Shown here one piece after another: positions 53,203-63,932 of a DNA stretch of 64,000 bases. The stretch spans positions 78,512 to 142,511 of the forward strand of contig JAKCCV010000008.1 of assembly GCA_021838785.1 (NCBI GenBank). The letters are read 5' to 3'. A program made the position numbers and the translations under genes. Under the pieces are notes generated by a model. The model searched no databases. It saw nothing but the letters and a program-made list of their open reading frames with translations, and was not told the DNA's origin. The DNA comes from Acidobacteriota bacterium. GTDB taxonomy: Bacteria; Acidobacteriota; Terriglobia; UBA7540. Each line of letters opens with the position of its first letter. Position 1 is the first letter of the stretch.

Positions 53203-54735
53203 TCATTTGGGTTGTGAACCCGCCCCGGCGCCCTTCTGATGGGAACTTGAAAATTCGCTGTGATGGCGGCTGTAAGTGAAATAGATTACCTGACCTATCA
53301 CCAGCCAAATCACGAATCGCAACCAGTTCTCCACCGTCAAGCTGGCCATCAGTAGCAGACAAAAGGCGACCGACGCCATGGGTATCCACGGCGAGAAAGG
53401 CACACGAAAAGCCCTCGGACGCTCCGGTTGCTTCTTTCTCAACACCAAAACGGCCACGGACACCAGAACAAAGGCAAAAAGCGTTCCGATATTCGTCAGA
53501 TCAGCAAGGGTGCCGATGTCGAAGATGCCGGCAGGGATGGCGACAAAAAGCCCCGCCATCCAAGTGGCAACATCGGGAGTCCGAAACTTGGGGTGAACGC
53601 GCGCAAAGGATTTGGGAAGCAAGCCGTCGCGCGCCATGGCAAACCAGACCCGAGCCTGACCAATCTGGAAGACAAGGATCGAGGAAACCATCCCCATCAG
53701 CGCGCCGACGGTCACCCAGCGATCGGTCATCTTCAAACCGATGGCCTCGAGCGCATTGGCGACGGGCGCGGCGTTGTCCAAAGTGTTCCAACGTTGGACG
53801 CCGGTGAGCACCACGGCGACGGCCACATAGAGCACGGCGCAGACGCCGAGCGAGCAGAGAATGGCGAGCGGCAGGTCCCGTTTGGGATCCTTGCACTCTT
53901 CCGCTGCCGTCGAAACCGAGTCGAATCCGATATAGGTGAAGAACACAATGGCGCCGCCGGTCAGCACCCCCTGCCAGCCGTTGGGAAGAAAAGGCTTCCA
54001 GTTGGAGGGATGGACGTAATGGCTGGCGACGATGCAGAAGACTAAAATGGCCGCCAGCTTAATCCCCACCATGACGTTATTCGCGCCGGCCGATTCACGG
54101 ATGCCCCGCACGAGCAACACAGTGAGTAACATTACAATCAAGAAGCCAAGGATATTGAAGCGAGGCGCCCAACCGCGCGCGGGGTCATAGGCCGGAGAGC
54201 TCAGGTAGGTCGGAAGGTGGATGCCAAACGTCCCGATCAGGTTGTTGACATAGGCAGAAAATCCAACCGCCACCGCCATGTTCGACACCGCATACTCAAG
54301 AATCAGATCCCAGCCGATAATCCAGGCAATGAACTCGCCGAGCGTCGCGTAAGTGTACGTGTAGGCGCTGCCAGCGATTGGGATCATCGAGGCCAGCTCG
54401 GCGTAGCAAAGGCCCGCCAGCGCGCAGATGCACGCCACGAGCAAGAACGAGAGGGCAATCCCCGGCCCGGCGCCCGGCCGCCCGTTGAGGCCGATGGCGT
54501 GGCGTCCGTGCATCAATACGCTGAGCAGGGGGGCCTGCAAGATGGAGGGGTATCGCTCCACTTCCCCGGCCGCCGCTGTTCCGGTCAGAATGAAGATGCC
54601 GCTGCCGATAATGGCCCCGATACCGAGGGCGGTCAGGCTCAGCCAGCCGAGCGTCTTCTTCAGCCGTCGCTCGGGCCGGTCAGCCTCGGCGATCAACTGG
54701 TCAATGCTCTTAGTTTGGAAGAACTGGCTCGCCAT
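53203..54735 (-). CDS. APC-family amino acid permease (cationic amino acid transporter type)
   Basis: Inner-membrane transporter, 510 residues, with about 12-13 helices. The conserved start is KKTLGWLSLTALGIGAIIGSGIFILTGTAA with the helix-1 break GAIIGSGIF, followed by CYAELASMIPIAGSAYTYTYATLGEFIAWIIGWDLILEY and IVFFTYIGFDSVSTAAEECKDPKRDLPLAI. This arrangement fits the CAT branch of the superfamily. The substrate is probably a cationic or small neutral amino acid. Confidence 0.93.
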   Translation of the reverse strand: MASQFFQTKSIDQLIAEADRPERRLKKTLGWLSLTALGIGAIIGSGIFILTGTAAAGEVERYPSILQAPLLSVLMHGRHAIGLNGRPGAGPGIALSFLLVACICALAGLCYAELASMIPIAGSAYTYTYATLGEFIAWIIGWDLILEYAVSNMAVAVGFSAYVNNLIGTFGIHLPTYLSSPAYDPARGWAPRFNILGFLIVMLLTVLLVRGIRESAGANNVMVGIKLAAILVFCIVASHYVHPSNWKPFLPNGWQGVLTGGAIVFFTYIGFDSVSTAAEECKDPKRDLPLAILCSLGVCAVLYVAVAVVLTGVQRWNTLDNAAPVANALEAIGLKMTDRWVTVGALMGMVSSILVFQIGQARVWFAMARDGLLPKSFARVHPKFRTPDVATWMAGLFVAIPAGIFDIGTLADLTNIGTLFAFVLVSVAVLVLRKKQPERPRAFRVPFSPWIPMASVAFCLLLMASLTVENWLRFVIWLVIGQVIYFTYSRHHSEFSSSHQKGAGAGSQPK

Positions 54736-54798
54736 GGGTTTCGCGTCACCGGAGCTGCCGGAACAGATGAAGCCGTCATTATTTAACGGCCACGCCTT

Positions 54799-54954
54799 CT
54801 ATCGTTTGGCAGGCCCGCCCGGCCCCCTTTTCTTGAGCTTCGGCTTGCGCGAACCGCGTGGATAATCTCGCTTCGGCTTGGCGGCGCGTTGGCGTCGGGC
54901 AGTGCGCTTTAATTGCTTCCGCTCGGCTTTATCCTTGATATTCTTTGTGTTCAT
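54799..54954 (-). CDS. Very small, highly basic protein downstream of pcrA
   Basis: A 51-residue frame starting MNTKNIKDKAERKQLKRTAR and ending in PGGPAKR. More than a third of the residues are Lys or Arg and there are no Cys or hydrophobic stretches, so a nucleic-acid-binding or disordered protein is likely. AAAGGA stands 4 bases before the ATG at 54954, and the gene begins 24 bases after the pcrA stop on the same strand, so it is likely co-transcribed with the helicase. No family recognised; coding status rests on composition, ribosome site and position. Confidence 0.55.
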   Translation of the reverse strand: MNTKNIKDKAERKQLKRTARRQRAAKPKRDYPRGSRKPKLKKRGPGGPAKR

Positions 54955-54978
54955 AGGTCCTTTCTCAGCGCTTCGGAA

Positions 54979-57210
54979 TTACACCCTCTCAAGAGAGGCG
55001 TATCGTAGCATCAATTTCTTTTGACCGTATCCGGGGAAGCTAACCGTCACCTTGGTTTCCTCGCCCTCACCCTCGGATTCCAACACCGTCCCGAGGCCAT
55101 ACTTTGGATGACGCACTCGCGCCCCGCGTGGCCAAGGCGACTTCGGGGAAGAGCCGGAGGCCCCGGACGCCGCGTGGGCTATCGCGCCTTGGTCGCGCTG
55201 ATGCCGGGCAAGAAACGTCTTCACGTCATCCACCGAGTTGGCGGCACTTGACCAGGTCAGCCGAGGCTTTGGGGCAAAGACCGGCTCGTTCAGCCTTTCG
55301 ACAAGTTCTTGTGGAACTTCGGCCAAGAACCGTGAAGCTTGAGATCCTTCTCGCATCTCCTTGCCGTAAGAGCGGCGATAGTTGACCCAACTGAGCACCA
55401 AGCGCTCGCGGGCCCGCGTCATCCCCACGTAACAGAGACGGCGCTCCTCTTCCAAGCCGGCTTCGTCCTGCAACGAGAGCAAATGAGGGAAAAGCCTCTC
55501 CTCCAAACCCACCAGAAACACCCATGAAAATTCCAGCCCCTTGGCGCTGTGGAGCGTCATTAAGGTGACACGGGCCCGCTCATCGTATTGGTCGGCGCTG
55601 GAAACCAAAGCTGCGTGATCCAGGAACTCCGCCAGCGTTTCTCCGCGCTCCTCAGCTTCCGAAGCGGCGTTGACCAACTCGGAAAGATTTTCAATACGGC
55701 CTTCGGCTTCGGGCGAGTTCTCGGCCCGAAGAAGCTCCAAATAACCGGTCCGATCGAGGATGCGGCGGAAAAATTCGGGCAAGGAAAGCTTGTTGCGACT
55801 TTCACTCAGGTCTTGGATGAGAGCGTGAAAGCCTGCAAGCGCTCGCAGGGCGCGAGCATGGATGAGGCCGGCAGGCGCCGTCAGGGTTTCCTCGATGACT
55901 TCCCACAAACTCTTCTGGGTGTCGCGCGCCGCCGCGGAAAGCGCGTCCAGCGTGCTTTCGCCGAGCCCTCGGGCGGGCGTGTTGATGGCGCGGGCAAGGG
56001 CCGCCGCGTCGCGCTGATTGTTGGCCAGGCGGGCGTAAGCAAGGACATCCTTGATTTCAGTTCGCTCATAAAAACTGAACCCGCCCACCAAACGATATTC
56101 CACGCCTCGCAGGCGCAGGGCCTCTTCCAACGCTCGCGATTGAGCGTTGGTTCGGTAGAGCACGCCGATACTGTCGGCGGCGGCGTCACGCAAAGCACGG
56201 TCTATTTCCTCCGCCACAAAGCCGGCCTCGTCCTCAGCGTCCCGCGCTTCGTAAAGGCCGATCTTCCCGCCTCGACCGCGATCGGTCCAGAGGGCTTTCC
56301 CCTTGCGCCGAACGTTGTGGCTGACGACCGCCGTGGCGGCATCCAGAATTGTTTGGGTGGAGCGGTAATTCTGCTCCAGCCGGATGATTCGGGCGGAGGG
56401 AAAGTCACGCTCAAAATTCAAGATGATTTGGATGTCGGCGCCGCGCCAGCGGTAGATGGATTGGTCTTCGTCCCCCACGGCGCAGAGGTTCTGGTGTTGC
56501 TGCGTGAGCAGACGAATCAACCGATATTGGATGCGATTGGTATCCTGATATTCGTCCACCAGCAAATGGGAGAACCTTTGATTGCAGGCTTCGGCGACCT
56601 CGGGTGACTGTTCGAACAGCTCGACCGTCTTGAGCAATAGATCATCAAAATCAAGGGCGCCGGCCTGCCGCAGCCTCTGTTCATACCGCGCGTAAACCGA
56701 AGCCAGCCGCTCGCTCAGCGGGTCGGCGGCGCGGCGATAGAACGCTTCCGGTGATTCCCCGGAGTTTTTGGCGTAGCTAATCTGGCTGAGCGCGGCCCGC
56801 GGCGCAAGGGCCCGCTCGTCCAATCCCAACTCCCGCAACACGGCTTTGATAAGCCGCTGCTGGTCGGCTTCGTCATAGATGCTGAAATTCCGATCATAGC
56901 CCAGGCGGTGAATCTCCCGCCGCAGCACTCGCACGCAGAAGGAATGGAAGGTGGAAATGTGAGGCCAGGTTTCCAGGCGCGCGCTCAGCAACCGCGCCAC
57001 GCGCTCCTTCATCTGCTCGGCTGCTTTGTTGGTGAACGTGACCGCGAGGAGGTTCTCGGGTGGAACACCGCGAGATTCAATCAGATAAGCGATGCGGTAC
57101 GTGATGACGCGGGTCTTGCCGCTTCCGGCTCCCGCCAACACCAACACTGGACCGCCGTCGTGTTCAACCGCCTCGCGCTGAGCAGGATTCAAATGGTCGA
57201 GAAGAGGCAT
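54979..57210 (-). CDS. pcrA: UvrD/PcrA-type superfamily 1 DNA helicase
   Basis: 3'-5' helicase for repair and rolling-circle or fork functions, 743 residues from the ATG at 57210; the 89 upstream codons in the frame are not conserved. Q motif and Walker A: LNPAQREAVEH and VLAGAGSGKTRV (~24-35). Further motifs: VTFTNKAAEQMKERV, LVDEYQDTNRIQY, VGDEDQSIYRWRGA, LEQNYRSTQ, LMTLHSAKGLEFSWVF and VGMTRARERL. The C-terminus (GARVRHPKYGLGTVLESEGEGEETKVTVSFPGYGQKKLMLRYA) is the Tudor-like tail of PcrA that binds RNA polymerase. Confidence 0.96.
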   Translation of the reverse strand: MPLLDHLNPAQREAVEHDGGPVLVLAGAGSGKTRVITYRIAYLIESRGVPPENLLAVTFTNKAAEQMKERVARLLSARLETWPHISTFHSFCVRVLRREIHRLGYDRNFSIYDEADQQRLIKAVLRELGLDERALAPRAALSQISYAKNSGESPEAFYRRAADPLSERLASVYARYEQRLRQAGALDFDDLLLKTVELFEQSPEVAEACNQRFSHLLVDEYQDTNRIQYRLIRLLTQQHQNLCAVGDEDQSIYRWRGADIQIILNFERDFPSARIIRLEQNYRSTQTILDAATAVVSHNVRRKGKALWTDRGRGGKIGLYEARDAEDEAGFVAEEIDRALRDAAADSIGVLYRTNAQSRALEEALRLRGVEYRLVGGFSFYERTEIKDVLAYARLANNQRDAAALARAINTPARGLGESTLDALSAAARDTQKSLWEVIEETLTAPAGLIHARALRALAGFHALIQDLSESRNKLSLPEFFRRILDRTGYLELLRAENSPEAEGRIENLSELVNAASEAEERGETLAEFLDHAALVSSADQYDERARVTLMTLHSAKGLEFSWVFLVGLEERLFPHLLSLQDEAGLEEERRLCYVGMTRARERLVLSWVNYRRSYGKEMREGSQASRFLAEVPQELVERLNEPVFAPKPRLTWSSAANSVDDVKTFLARHQRDQGAIAHAASGASGSSPKSPWPRGARVRHPKYGLGTVLESEGEGEETKVTVSFPGYGQKKLMLRYASLERV

Positions 57211-57401
57211 GAGCGTTGGATGCGGCGGTCGGTTTCGCTGACGGCAGCTTCCGGACTGAATCTTGATTCTACCTAAAGCGCGACGAACGGGCAAATGACG
57301 GAGGGCTTTGAGCCTCGCATTTCTGTTGGACAACTTGCTCGGTGGCCCGGCCAGGGCCACGAGCAGGGCACCAGATTGTTCAAGGTTTTCCGGCCTGGAT
57401 G

Positions 57402-57649
57402 TGGTATGATGCCTTTGTTCTGTTAGGGAACTGGACGGGCCGATCCAGCCAAGCGCGGCAGTCCAACCAAGGCGCACGGCTACAGAGCTGCCTTTTGACG
57501 AAGGGGCGGTCGCGGCGCTTCAACAATCCCACTCAAATCTGCGGTGTGGTGGGAGTCCCTGCACGTTGGGCGAAAGCAGTAACTTTCGCTCTGCTTGGCG
57601 CATCTACAACACTGGGTGCCGTGGAGCCCATATTTTCAAGGAGAAAAAG
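57402..57649 (+). promoter_or_regulatory. Extended -10 promoter and long structured 5' leader of the small secreted protein gene
   Basis: TGGTATGAT (57402-57410) is an extended -10; the transcript would begin near 57417, leaving a leader of about 230 bases. The leader contains several stable hairpins: CTGGA...TCCAG (57433-57451 region) and GCGAAAG / CTTTCGC separated by six bases (57579-57598 region). The whole 57211-57649 gap has no supported gene. I compared the leader by eye with the motifs of common riboswitch classes (TPP, cobalamin, c-di-GMP, ykkC, yybP) and found no match. A cis-regulatory RNA or an RNA thermometer remains possible. Confidence 0.45.
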
Positions 57650-57862
57650 ATGAAGAAAATTGTACTGAGCGTGACGAGTCTTGCAATGCTGGCAGGTTTG
57701 AGCTTTGGCGCGCCGCTTCATTGGCCGAAATTGCATCACAAGGCCAAGCAGGAGCAGACCACCAAGACTACGAAAACCACCAAGGGGAAAAAGTCACATC
57801 ACTGGTTCCATCACAAAAAGTCAAAGAAGTCTTCGGGAACGAGCGCAGGCGCGTCCCTGTAA
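57650..57862 (+). CDS. Small secreted His/Lys/Thr-rich protein (Asr-like composition)
   Basis: A 70-residue protein with Sec signal MKKIVLSVTSLAMLAGLSFG. The mature ~50 residues are almost entirely Lys, His, Thr and Ser: TTKTTKTTKGKKSHHWFHHK is typical. AAGGAG lies 6 bases before the ATG at 57650 and a terminator follows. The composition recalls enterobacterial acid-shock protein Asr and other periplasmic polybasic proteins, and the His clusters could bind metal ions or buffer protons. This is similarity of style, not proven homology. Confidence 0.72.
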   Translation: MKKIVLSVTSLAMLAGLSFGAPLHWPKLHHKAKQEQTTKTTKTTKGKKSHHWFHHKKSKKSSGTSAGASL

Positions 57863-57886
57863 GAGCCGCGATGCTGATGGATAAGT

Positions 57887-57924
57887 CCGCCCGCGCACAA
57901 ACCTTGTCGCGGGCGGCTTATTTT
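57887..57924 (+). terminator. Intrinsic terminator of the small secreted protein gene
   Basis: CCGCCCGCG (57887-57895) and CGCGGGCGG (57908-57916) form a perfect 9-bp GC-rich stem with a 12-base loop, followed by CTTATTTT. It lies 25 bases after the stop codon and marks a single-gene transcript. A second GC-rich inverted repeat (around 58060-58100) of unknown role follows before the enolase promoter. Confidence 0.8.
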
Positions 57925-58112
57925 ACGAGGATCTCTGGAATCGCATCTTCACGTCATTAAGATTCATCGGCCGTCAGGGCCGCGCCCGAGGCGGATTTGC
58001 TTTGTATTGCTTCTCGCGCCTCGTCAGGCGCAATGAGGGGCCGCCTGCGGCCTTAAGGTGGCGACCACCGCCGTTGAGTGTGACCCGTGGCGGCGGTTAC
58101 CACGCTCGGTTG

Positions 58113-59438
<1,326 letters not shown>

Positions 59439-59727
59439 CGGTCGGAAGCTTCGCAACACAGACCTCTACGCGCCCAGAATGGAGCCGTTTCCCAACCGGA
59501 ATCGTGCGGTTGCCTCCCTCAGTCCTATTCAGGAACCGAGGGCCCAACCGCTGACGATATTATGGTATTGTGCGGTATTGTCTGCTCAGGCGTAGCCGTG
59601 CTCGTAATATCCCCTTGAGCGCTTCTATCGCCTGCCCCATCAGCTTCTCATACCCCAGCCCTGCAAGATGAGCACAAGATCCCTCTCTGGCGCAAGAGAG
59701 CGCCCGACGGGGCGGAGCGGCGCACGC

Positions 59728-60480
59728 CTATGCCTTGGGTTTTCCCTGGGCTGCCACGGATTCCATCGCGGCCTTGACGCGCTCCGGGTTGCCGAGGTAA
59801 TAGTGCCGCAGCGGCTTCAACTGTTCGTCTAGCTCATAGACCAGCGGCATGCCGGTGGGGATATTGAGTTCAACGATGTCGTTTTCGGGAATCTCATCCA
59901 GAAACTTCACCAGCGCTCGCAGGCTATTGCCGTGGGCCACGATTAAAACGCGCTGGTCGGAGCGGATAGAGGGAGCGATGACCTCCTTCCAGCAGGGCAA
60001 AAAGCGGGCGACGGTATCCTTGAGGCACTCGGTGCGAGGGATCTGATCCTTGGCGAGGTGGCGATATCGCGGATCGTGGCCGGGATAGCGTGGGTCGCTT
60101 TCCTCCAGCGCCGGCGGACGGATATCATAGCTCCGCCGCCAGAGCTTCACTTGCGCTTCGCCATAACGCGCCGCCGTCTCCGCCTTGTTTAAGCCTTGCA
60201 AGGCTCCGTAGTGGCGCTCGTTCAGCCGCCAGTCCCGCACCACGGGAATCCACATCAGGTCCATTTCATCGAGCGCGATCCAAAGCGTGCGGATAGCGCG
60301 TTTGAGCAGGGACGTGTAGGCTACGTCGAAGCTATAGCCCTGGGCCTTCAGAAGGCGGCCGGCCTCGCGGGCTTCGTCCACGCCACGGGCTGATAAATCT
60401 ACATCGGTCCATCCTGTAAACAGATTCTCCTTGTTCCAAACACTTTCACCGTGTCGCAACAAAACCACCTTGTGCATCAT
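59728..60480 (-). CDS. gpmA: 2,3-bisphosphoglycerate-dependent phosphoglycerate mutase
   Basis: Histidine-phosphatase-fold mutase, 250 residues. The catalytic [24 protein letters not shown] (~5-28), [23 protein letters not shown] and [17 protein letters not shown] (second catalytic His) are complete. The start ATG at 60480 is preceded by GAGG; the longer frame adds 18 unrelated residues. The 289 bases between eno and gpmA hold no supported gene. Confidence 0.97.
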   Translation of the reverse strand: MMHKVVLLRHGESVWNKENLFTGWTDVDLSARGVDEAREAGRLLKAQGYSFDVAYTSLLKRAIRTLWIALDEMDLMWIPVVRDWRLNERHYGALQGLNKAETAARYGEAQVKLWRRSYDIRPPALEESDPRYPGHDPRYRHLAKDQIPRTECLKDTVARFLPCWKEVIAPSIRSDQRVLIVAHGNSLRALVKFLDEIPENDIVELNIPTGMPLVYELDEQLKPLRHYYLGNPERVKAAMESVAAQGKPKA

Positions 60481-60775
60481 CTCGCCTCGTCTTGTGTCAT
60501 TCTTAAAGCGCTCCCTCCCTAAGCCGCGCGGCACCGCCGAAGGACGTCCCTCACCGGCTAAGGAGAGCCGATCTCCCTTAGTTTAGCACCTTCACGGCTG
60601 TATCCGGGGTGAAGCGAATCACGAAAGGGCGCGCCATTTGGCCGGCGCCGTCGCTGACGACGGAAACAAACCCGCGCCTAATCTTCACCTATCGGCTAAC
60701 CATGTTTCGTGGGGTCGTGATCCGTGCTGATGGACAAAAGTGCCCGCAATTAAACGAACCACTCAGCGCCGTCGT

Positions 60776-60805
60776 TTGACAATCTTCGGCTGTCTCCGTT
60801 AGAGT
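60776..60805 (+). promoter_or_regulatory. Promoter of the aminotransferase - serA unit, in a 476-base intergenic region
   Basis: TTGACA (60776-60781), 18 bases, TAGAGT (60800-60805). Start near 60812 and a leader of about 145 bases before the ATG at 60957. The region 60481-60956 otherwise shows no gene; no known riboswitch or leader peptide rich in one amino acid was recognised in the leader. Confidence 0.5.
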
Positions 60806-60956
60806 AAATTATTAAGCATCCTCCGAGGCGGACAACTGAGCAATGCGGCTCTGGTTCGGCGGGGGTTCCTCTGTCGTTCATCGTCAGTAGCCTCCATGAA
60901 TCAAGGGGATACTGGCCAGCATTACAAATTCCTCAAAGCGAAAGGTAGATACAAGA

Positions 60957-62114
60957 ATGCCCGGAATCCTTAAGGAACGACTCTTCACGCCTGGCCCCAC
61001 CCCCTTGCTCATGGAGGCTCAGGCTCGCACGCTCACGGCCACTCTTCATCACCGCACGGAATCCTTTCGGCAGTTGATGAAGGAAACCAGCGAACACCTG
61101 AAGTATTTCTACAACACGAAAAACGACGTGCTGATTTTTTCCTGCTCCGGCACGGGAGCCATGGAAGGGGCGATGGCCAATCTCGTCTCGCCCGGCGAGC
61201 GCATCCTGGTGGGGACGGCCGGTAAATTTGGCGAGCGCTGGCTCGACCTGGCGAAGGCGTATGGCATCGAGCCAGTTAAGATTGAGTCGCCTTACGGCCA
61301 CCCGTTGCCCATGGAGGAATTCGAGCGTCAACTTCAGTCGAGCGGACCCTTTCGCGCGGCTTTTGTCCAGGCGACAGAAAGTTCGACTGGCGTCAGTCAT
61401 GATGTCCAAACCCTGGGGCGCTTGGTCAGCAAGTACCCGGAAACGGCGCTGGTGGTGGACGCCATCACGGGCCTCGGCACGACGGCGCTCGAGCCGGACG
61501 GTTGGGGACTCGATGTGGTGATTGGCGGCTCCCAGAAGGCGCTGATGGTCCCACCCGGTCTGGCCTTCGCCAGCGTCAGTGAAAAGGCGTGGAAGCTCAT
61601 CGAGTGCTCCAAATCGCCCCGCTATTACTTCGACTTTGCCAAAGAGCGCAAGAATCAGGCGAAGGGAGAAACCAGTTACACCCCGGCAACCACCCTGGTG
61701 GTGAGCCTGCATGCCGCCCTCGAATACATCCGGCGGGTGGGTCGCGAAAACTTGATCGAGAATGCCGCAACCCTCGCCTGCGCCACCCGTGAAGCAGCCT
61801 TAGCGCTGGGACTCAAGCTGTTTGCGCAAGACTCACCGGCAAACGCCTTGACGGCCCTCTGCGCGCCCGACGGCTGGGACTCAGGGGCAATCGTCAAGGA
61901 GATGCGGCAACGCTTTGGCGCCATCGTCGCCAACGGCCAGGGAACCATGAAGGGAAAGATTTTTCGCCTTGCTCACCTTGGCTATTACGACATGCCTGAT
62001 CTGTTCGCGGTGCTGGCAGCTCTTGAAATTACGTTGCACAAGTTGGGACACAAGTGCGAACTCGGAGCTGGGGTACGCGCCGCGCAGCAGGTTTACTTGA
62101 AGCGCTGTGCATAG
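60957..62114 (+). CDS. Class V aminotransferase (alanine-glyoxylate / serine-pyruvate aminotransferase family)
   Basis: PLP enzyme of fold type I, 385 residues. Family blocks: LFTPGPTPLLMEAQ, HHRTESFRQLM, FSCSGTGAMEGAMANLVSPGERILVGTAGKFGERW, VVDAITGLGTTALEPDGWGLDVVIGGSQKALMVPPGLAF with the PLP Lys in GSQKAL, and RLAHLGYYDMPDLF near the end. Neighbouring serA makes it likely that this enzyme is the phosphoserine, serine-glyoxylate or related transaminase of the serine/glycine pathway; some organisms use such an enzyme in place of SerC. AAAGG lies 12 bases before the ATG. Confidence 0.92.
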   Translation: MPGILKERLFTPGPTPLLMEAQARTLTATLHHRTESFRQLMKETSEHLKYFYNTKNDVLIFSCSGTGAMEGAMANLVSPGERILVGTAGKFGERWLDLAKAYGIEPVKIESPYGHPLPMEEFERQLQSSGPFRAAFVQATESSTGVSHDVQTLGRLVSKYPETALVVDAITGLGTTALEPDGWGLDVVIGGSQKALMVPPGLAFASVSEKAWKLIECSKSPRYYFDFAKERKNQAKGETSYTPATTLVVSLHAALEYIRRVGRENLIENAATLACATREAALALGLKLFAQDSPANALTALCAPDGWDSGAIVKEMRQRFGAIVANGQGTMKGKIFRLAHLGYYDMPDLFAVLAALEITLHKLGHKCELGAGVRAAQQVYLKRCA

Positions 62115-62286
62115 CCTTCAGTCGAGGGCAACTCCGCCCATGCCGTGGGATTGAGGGACGACCGGCCGAGGGCGCTCACTTCCGTTGAGGTGCCACCTTG
62201 AGGGACACGCCTCAAAAGACCACGATGATTTAGCGACCTCGGCTAAAACCAAATATAAACGCGGGCAAGACCCTTTGAGAGGCTCC

Positions 62287-63876
62287 ATGATGAAAATAGT
62301 CGTTGCAGACTCCATTTCGGACAAAGCGATAGAAATCCTAACCGCAGAGAGCGGCTGGCGGGTGGTCAACCTGCCGAAGGCCAAGAACGCCCAGCTAACG
62401 GAAGAAATCCGAGAGGCGGAGGCGCTGATTGTGCGCAGCGCCACCAAGGTGACGGCTGAGCTGCTCGAACAGGCTTCGAGGCTGCGCGCGGTGGGCCGAG
62501 CCGGCGTCGGCGTGGATAACGTGGATATGGAAGCTGCCACACGGCGCGGTGCCGTCGTTATGAACACTCCGGGCGGCAACGCCACGAGCGTCGCCGAGCA
62601 GACGCTCGGCTTCATGGTGGGGCTGGCGCGTCATATTCCGGAAGCCGATGCTTCCGTGAAAGCCGGAAAATGGGAAAAGAAAAGGCTGACAGGAAGCGAA
62701 TTGCGCGGGAAAACTCTCGGCTTGATCGGACTGGGTCGCATTGGGAGCGAAGTGGCCCGCTTGGCGCGAGCATTTGGGATGCAGGTGCTGGCCTACGATC
62801 CTTACGTCAGCTCGCGACTGGCAACCGAGCAAGGTGTGAAGTTGCTCCCGTTAAACCAGGTGCTGGCCGGGAGCGATTACCTCAGCCTGCATTGTTCTCT
62901 GACGCCGGAAACCCAGCATTTGCTGAACGCCCAGCGACTGGCGGCAACACGGCGCGGGGTGCGAATCATCAACTGCGCGCGCGGCGAATTGATAGACGAA
63001 AAGGCTCTGCTGGAGGCTATCGAAAGCGGCCAGGTGGCGGGCGCCGCGCTCGATGTGTTCGAGGTCGAGCCTCCCAAAGACTCGCCGTTGGCGCGTCACC
63101 CGCACGTCATCGCCACGCCTCACATCGCCGGTTCGACGGAGGAGGCTCAGGAGATTGTGGGCATCGCGATCGCCGAGCAGGTGCGCGACTTTCTCAAACA
63201 TGGCACGCCGCGCAACGCGGTCAATCTGCCGCCGGTGACCGCGGAGGAATATCAGAGGCTTCAACCTTACGTTGAATTGGGTGAAAAACTCGGCTCATTT
63301 TTGGCGCAAGTGGCCGGTGAGCGGATGGAAGAAGTTCGCATCAGCTACGATGGCGGACTGGCCGAGGTGAACACTTATTTGGTCCGCAACGCCGTGCTCA
63401 AAGGAATTCTGAAGAAAAGCCTGGCGGAGGAAGTCAACCTCGTGAACGCCAGCGCCCTTGCTCAAGAGCGAGGCATCGAAGTGGCGGAGTTGCGCAGCGC
63501 CCGGCGAGCCGCCTTCTCCAACTCGCTCGGAATCGCGTTGCATTCAGAATCGGATTCTGCGTCGGTGCTCGGCATGGTGGGCCTCCGCGGCGTTCCTCGA
63601 ATCTTGGGCATTAGTGATATTGACATCGAGGCGCCGCTGAAGGGAACGATCCTCTTCATCCGCAACCAAGATGTCCCCGGCGTCATTGGCCGCGTGGGCA
63701 CGCTCCTTGGGGATCACCAAGTCAACATCGCCAACTTTGCTCTGGGACGCGACCGCGAAGCCGGCGAGGCGCTGGGGTTGGTCAACGTGGACAACCCTGT
63801 CGCAGAGGACGTTTTGGAAAAGCTGCGCTCCATTCCCGCCATCCGCGTCGTAAAGCTGATTACGATCGGCTCCTAG
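62287..63876 (+). CDS. serA: D-3-phosphoglycerate dehydrogenase, long form with ASB and ACT domains
   Basis: First step of serine synthesis, 529 residues. Substrate region VGRAGVGVDNVDMEAATRRGAVVMNTPGGN, NAD motif LGLIGLGRIGSEVARLARAFG, catalytic RGELIDEKAL, and HPHVIATPHIAGSTEEAQ with the catalytic His. The allosteric substrate-binding domain (ASB) follows at ~325-450, and a C-terminal ACT domain (GTILFIRNQDVPGVIGRVGTLLGDHQVNIANFALGR) ends the protein, suggesting serine feedback control. The ATG at 62287 has AGAGG 4 bases upstream. TATAAA at 62254-62259 could give an additional promoter. Confidence 0.97.
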   Translation: MMKIVVADSISDKAIEILTAESGWRVVNLPKAKNAQLTEEIREAEALIVRSATKVTAELLEQASRLRAVGRAGVGVDNVDMEAATRRGAVVMNTPGGNATSVAEQTLGFMVGLARHIPEADASVKAGKWEKKRLTGSELRGKTLGLIGLGRIGSEVARLARAFGMQVLAYDPYVSSRLATEQGVKLLPLNQVLAGSDYLSLHCSLTPETQHLLNAQRLAATRRGVRIINCARGELIDEKALLEAIESGQVAGAALDVFEVEPPKDSPLARHPHVIATPHIAGSTEEAQEIVGIAIAEQVRDFLKHGTPRNAVNLPPVTAEEYQRLQPYVELGEKLGSFLAQVAGERMEEVRISYDGGLAEVNTYLVRNAVLKGILKKSLAEEVNLVNASALAQERGIEVAELRSARRAAFSNSLGIALHSESDSASVLGMVGLRGVPRILGISDIDIEAPLKGTILFIRNQDVPGVIGRVGTLLGDHQVNIANFALGRDREAGEALGLVNVDNPVAEDVLEKLRSIPAIRVVKLITIGS

Positions 63877-63932
63877 TAATACTAGGTTAAGTATGTGTTG
63901 ACCCTCCAAGCGATGGCTGCTACGCTGGCGGC

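Noticed and set aside
57417..57649. Known riboswitch in the leader of the small secreted protein
   Set aside because: Hairpins are present, but the conserved core sequences of TPP, cobalamin, glycine, c-di-GMP-I, ykkC-type and yybP riboswitches were not found by eye; a covariance search would be needed.
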